Source: Steroidobacteraceae bacterium
Lineage (GTDB): Bacteria > Pseudomonadota > Gammaproteobacteria > Steroidobacterales > Steroidobacteraceae
Length of the DNA: 33,833 nucleotides
Assembly (NCBI GenBank): GCA_016844605.1
Contig: JAENJD010000006.1
Location: 6,208-40,040, forward strand
Reading direction: 5' to 3'
In this document: positions 31,552 through 33,833 of the stretch, piece after piece
Numbering within the stretch: position 1 is the stretch's first letter
How the letters are laid out: each line of letters opens with the position of its first letter
Program-made: the position numbers and the translations under genes
Notes under the pieces: generated by a model
Told to the model about the DNA's origin: nothing
The model's database searches: none
What the model saw: only the letters and a program-made list of their open reading frames with translations

Positions 31552-33504
31552 TCACGGCTCGCGACTCGTGTTCAAGGCCGGATTGCGGTCGAAGAAATCG
31601 AAGGGCCGCAGCTTGAAGTCGTGCCAGAGCACGGGCATCACCGGCCAGTCCTCGGCGCGCGGGACATGGTGCATCCCTATCGTGTACCAGAGCACCACGT
31701 CGGTGTTCTCGATGGACCGGTTGGCCTCGGTCCATTCCGGCAGGCCCTTGCCGGAAAGGCTGCGCGTCGGATAGTCACCGGCCGCATAGCGTTCGTCGGC
31801 ACGATACGGTGTCACCCACAAGGCGTGGCTGGTGAAGCCAGCGCGCTTCATCGTGTAATCGTCGCGCGTCACCGGTCCCATCGTCATGCCCGGCATCAGC
31901 TGGTAGCTGGTCGGATAGCCAACGGCATTCCTGCGGCCCTCGCTGGTGACCCGCCACAACGATGGTTCCATCATGTCAGTGTCAAGCAGCGCATCGTACT
32001 CGGTCCTGGCGAGCTTCTGCTGCGTGACCCAGATGCTGCCGCGCGGATGATCGGCGGCGAGGCGCTCCTCCTTGATGACGTCGCGGACGAAGGAATTGCG
32101 CACGCCGTCCACGTCGAGATCGAGCCGAAAACTGAAGAAGTGATCGTGATTGACGGCGACGACGTGCTGATCCACGAAGCGGCCGTGGGCATCCTCGCGG
32201 GGCCCGCCATGGCTCGCGTCATTGGCATTCTTCGCCTTCGCCATCTTGGCCTCGACGATCCCGGTCGCGCCGATGGCAACGCGCATCTGCCCGTCGGACT
32301 CAAAGATCCAGTCCACCACATAGTCGTAATTGCCGAGTAACGCCGTCCAGCGCGACACCAGTTCGCGCTTCGGGCGTCCGTCCTGGTCGTGCCGCCAGTT
32401 GACGTCGCCGGCATAACGCTCGAAGAGGCAGGCGACGCGTGGCTTGTCTTTTGGACGGCCGTTGTCCTCGATGACGATGCCGTTGAAGAAGACCGCGTTG
32501 TCGGGGCAGTCAATCCCGGGTGTCAGGGTATTTGCAAGCCCGCCTGCCGAGTACTCTCCGGCGTCCAGGAAGGTGCGCGTGTACCAGTTGAGGCTCGGAT
32601 CCATGTAGGGCACGAATATTTCGGACAGGTTGCCCTCGTAGAGCACCGGGCGATCGGCGCCGCCGTCGCGCCAGGTGACCGTCGAGATGATCGTGCCGAC
32701 GCGGGCATCGGAGCGTAGATGGAAGCGCCACTTGTCCCAGCTGACGACATGACCGTCGATCTTGAATCCTGGTCCGAGCGGCTGGCGGATCTCGATGGGC
32801 GAGGGGAAGGCGCGCAGCGGCCCGATCGTTTCATCGTCGTATTCGGCGCTGGTCCCCGGGACCGGCACCGTTGATTCATTCACGATCTCGAGAATTTCCT
32901 TGCTGTCCAGATCGAGCGTGACTCCCAGGCCCTCGATGCCCCGCGGCCAGCCGTTGCGCACGCCCTGCGCCGAACGGCAGTGCAGCATTGCGATGCGCCG
33001 GTTCATATACTCTTGCTCGCCAAGATATCTGAGCGGGAGGGCGACGCATTCCACGAACAATGGATTCTGGATGCCGCGCTTGCGCAGTGCCTCCAGGAAC
33101 TCCGGCCGCTTTTTCAGTTCGTCTATCAGGTCCGGCTTGAATTCCTTATCCAGAAAGGCGGCGTGCACACCGTTCACTTCCTTCCATGCCGTGACGCTCT
33201 TCCGATCGAGGTCAACGACCGCCTCGAAGACCTGCTTGCCCTTGCGGCCATAAGCCTCTGCCTGGCGCGACACCGCGATGCCGGGCTTGTACGACCAGAC
33301 GCTGTCCTTGACCGGCGGCTTCAGCGCGATGCGATTGAAGGTGGTGTCCTCGTCGAGCTTGCCGGCATCCAGCAGGACTTCCAGCACGGCCCATTGTTCC
33401 TGCCAGGAGAGGGGATCGAGTGGATGACGGCTGTCCGCAAGCGTTGAAACCGGCGCAAGGCACAGCAGACCGCAGCCGATGGCTGTGGCGAGTCGAGTAA
33501 TCAT
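31552..33504 (-). CDS. Copper-containing primary amine oxidase, exported
   Basis: 650 residues with a signal peptide (ATAIGCGLLCLAPVSTLA). Topaquinone precursor Tyr393 lies in LGNYDYVVDW; catalytic base Asp314 in YMDPSLNWYTRTFLDAGEY; copper ligands His453 and His455 in NHDHFFSF, with His560 in GFTSHALW. All are as in characterised enzymes. Oxidises primary amines to aldehyde, ammonia and hydrogen peroxide in the periplasm; tyramine, phenethylamine or histamine are typical substrates. Tyr393 becomes topaquinone by self-processing with Cu and O2. A 118-base gap with a CCCCGC/GCGGGG stem-loop separates it from the lipoprotein gene downstream. Confidence 0.93.
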   Translation of the reverse strand: MITRLATAIGCGLLCLAPVSTLADSRHPLDPLSWQEQWAVLEVLLDAGKLDEDTTFNRIALKPPVKDSVWSYKPGIAVSRQAEAYGRKGKQVFEAVVDLDRKSVTAWKEVNGVHAAFLDKEFKPDLIDELKKRPEFLEALRKRGIQNPLFVECVALPLRYLGEQEYMNRRIAMLHCRSAQGVRNGWPRGIEGLGVTLDLDSKEILEIVNESTVPVPGTSAEYDDETIGPLRAFPSPIEIRQPLGPGFKIDGHVVSWDKWRFHLRSDARVGTIISTVTWRDGGADRPVLYEGNLSEIFVPYMDPSLNWYTRTFLDAGEYSAGGLANTLTPGIDCPDNAVFFNGIVIEDNGRPKDKPRVACLFERYAGDVNWRHDQDGRPKRELVSRWTALLGNYDYVVDWIFESDGQMRVAIGATGIVEAKMAKAKNANDASHGGPREDAHGRFVDQHVVAVNHDHFFSFRLDLDVDGVRNSFVRDVIKEERLAADHPRGSIWVTQQKLARTEYDALLDTDMMEPSLWRVTSEGRRNAVGYPTSYQLMPGMTMGPVTRDDYTMKRAGFTSHALWVTPYRADERYAAGDYPTRSLSGKGLPEWTEANRSIENTDVVLWYTIGMHHVPRAEDWPVMPVLWHDFKLRPFDFFDRNPALNTSREP

Positions 33505-33571
33505 CGGCTATCCCCCAAGCGATACAAGGCAGCGAATCTACGCCCCGTATGGGCTCCGTAGCAACAATCGC

Positions 33572-33577
33572 TATACT
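33572..33577 (+). promoter_or_regulatory. -10 box TATACT for the MBOAT gene
   Basis: Good -10 hexamer 38 bases before the GTG start in the divergent 33505-33615 gap. No convincing -35 is seen 16-18 bases upstream, so it may need an activator. Confidence 0.4.
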
Positions 33578-33615
33578 CCGTCAGCCAAGAACCGCCAGAA
33601 AACAAAGGCCCCCGC

Positions 33616-33833
33616 GTGGTTTTCAACTCGCTCACGTTCATCGTGTTCTTCACCGTGCTGTTGCTGCTGCACCGGCTGCCGTTCTCGTGGACGACGAAGA
33701 AGGTGAACCTGCTGATCGCGAGTTACATCTTCTACGCGGCCTGGAATCCGCCATTCATCCTGTTGCTGTGGGCCTCGACGATCGTCGACTGGTTCATCGC
33801 GCGCGGCATCTACGCCGCCCGTGACAAGAGCAA
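33616..33833 (+). CDS. MBOAT-family O-acyltransferase (AlgI-like), N-terminal fragment at window edge
   Basis: Open frame from a GTG: MVFNSLTFIVFFTVLLLLHR, then LLIASYIFYAAWNPPFILLLWASTIVDWFIARGIY, running off the window after 72 codons. The FNS..F..F opening and the SYxFYAxWxPxF..LL..S..DW pattern are those of membrane-bound O-acyltransferases of the AlgI/DltB type, which acetylate exopolysaccharides or cell-wall polymers. Divergent from the amine oxidase. The catalytic His lies in the missing part, so activity cannot be judged. Confidence 0.85.
   Translation, partial: MVFNSLTFIVFFTVLLLLHRLPFSWTTKKVNLLIASYIFYAAWNPPFILLLWASTIVDWFIARGIYAARDKS

Overview
The window is GC-rich (clearly above 60% by eye), densely coded chromosomal DNA. 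Bacterial signatures include Shine-Dalgarno sites, many ATGA/GTGA stop-start overlaps, lipoboxes and Tat signals. The gene set (OmpA-type outer membrane protein, TonB-like N-terminus, PA2778/PA2779-type pair, BufABC-type cluster, LemA plus M48 protease) points to a Gammaproteobacterium, perhaps of the Steroidobacteraceae/Nevskiales/Xanthomonadales neighbourhood. That placement is inference; there is no rRNA or tRNA in the window to anchor it.

Layout. 1-241: degraded DUF1348 (NTF2-like) gene, minus. 301-3137: amino-acid permease and an OmpA-family protein, plus. 3124-4110: PQQ alcohol dehydrogenase pseudogene, minus. 4125-8034: minus-strand run of alkyl sulfatase, lipoprotein, dimethylargininase-type hydrolase and a small lipoprotein. 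8237-10779: plus-strand metallophore-type RiPP cluster (Cys-repeat precursor, MNIO/DUF692 enzyme, DUF2063 partner, unknown small protein). 10788-11508: complete type II toxin-antitoxin unit with promoter, operator and terminator. 11535-15322: small membrane proteins, a TonB-like protein, DUF1203, a PhoX-type phosphatase and DUF6249. 15379-17022: ECF sigma factor with a likely autoregulated promoter, an anti-sigma-like membrane protein and an esterase. 17060-23111: LemA, M48 protease, GST, then a translationally coupled trio (DUF-like, M48-TPR, PsbP/DcrB-like). 23131-24593: YCII, DUF1761 and TetR, minus. 24695-26441: L7/L12-like membrane protein and the PA2779/PA2778 pair. 26449-33504: minus-strand block of gamma-glutamyltransferase, FAD oxidase, amino-acid permease, NTF2-like lipoprotein and copper amine oxidase. 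33616-end: start of an MBOAT acyltransferase.

The strongest candidate for a noteworthy system is 8190-10779. A Tat-exported peptide carries four regular C-x5-C-x5-C repeats (12 Cys) and is followed by a multinuclear non-heme iron oxidative (MNIO) enzyme and its DUF2063 partner. That is the arrangement of bufferin-type copper-buffering peptides whose cysteines are post-translationally modified. The precursor gene is bracketed by two stem-loops that could set its expression relative to the enzymes, and an unknown 119-residue protein follows with only a 12-base gap.

Other points of interest are two independently decayed genes (DUF1348 and PQQ-ADH), both with clean in-frame internal deletions; tandem palindromes at the toxin-antitoxin promoter; an ECF-type promoter directly ahead of the sigma gene; and an amine/gamma-glutamyl catabolic block at the right end. 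No CRISPR array, insertion sequence, prophage gene, tRNA or rRNA was seen. No gene-free stretch exceeds 300 bases.
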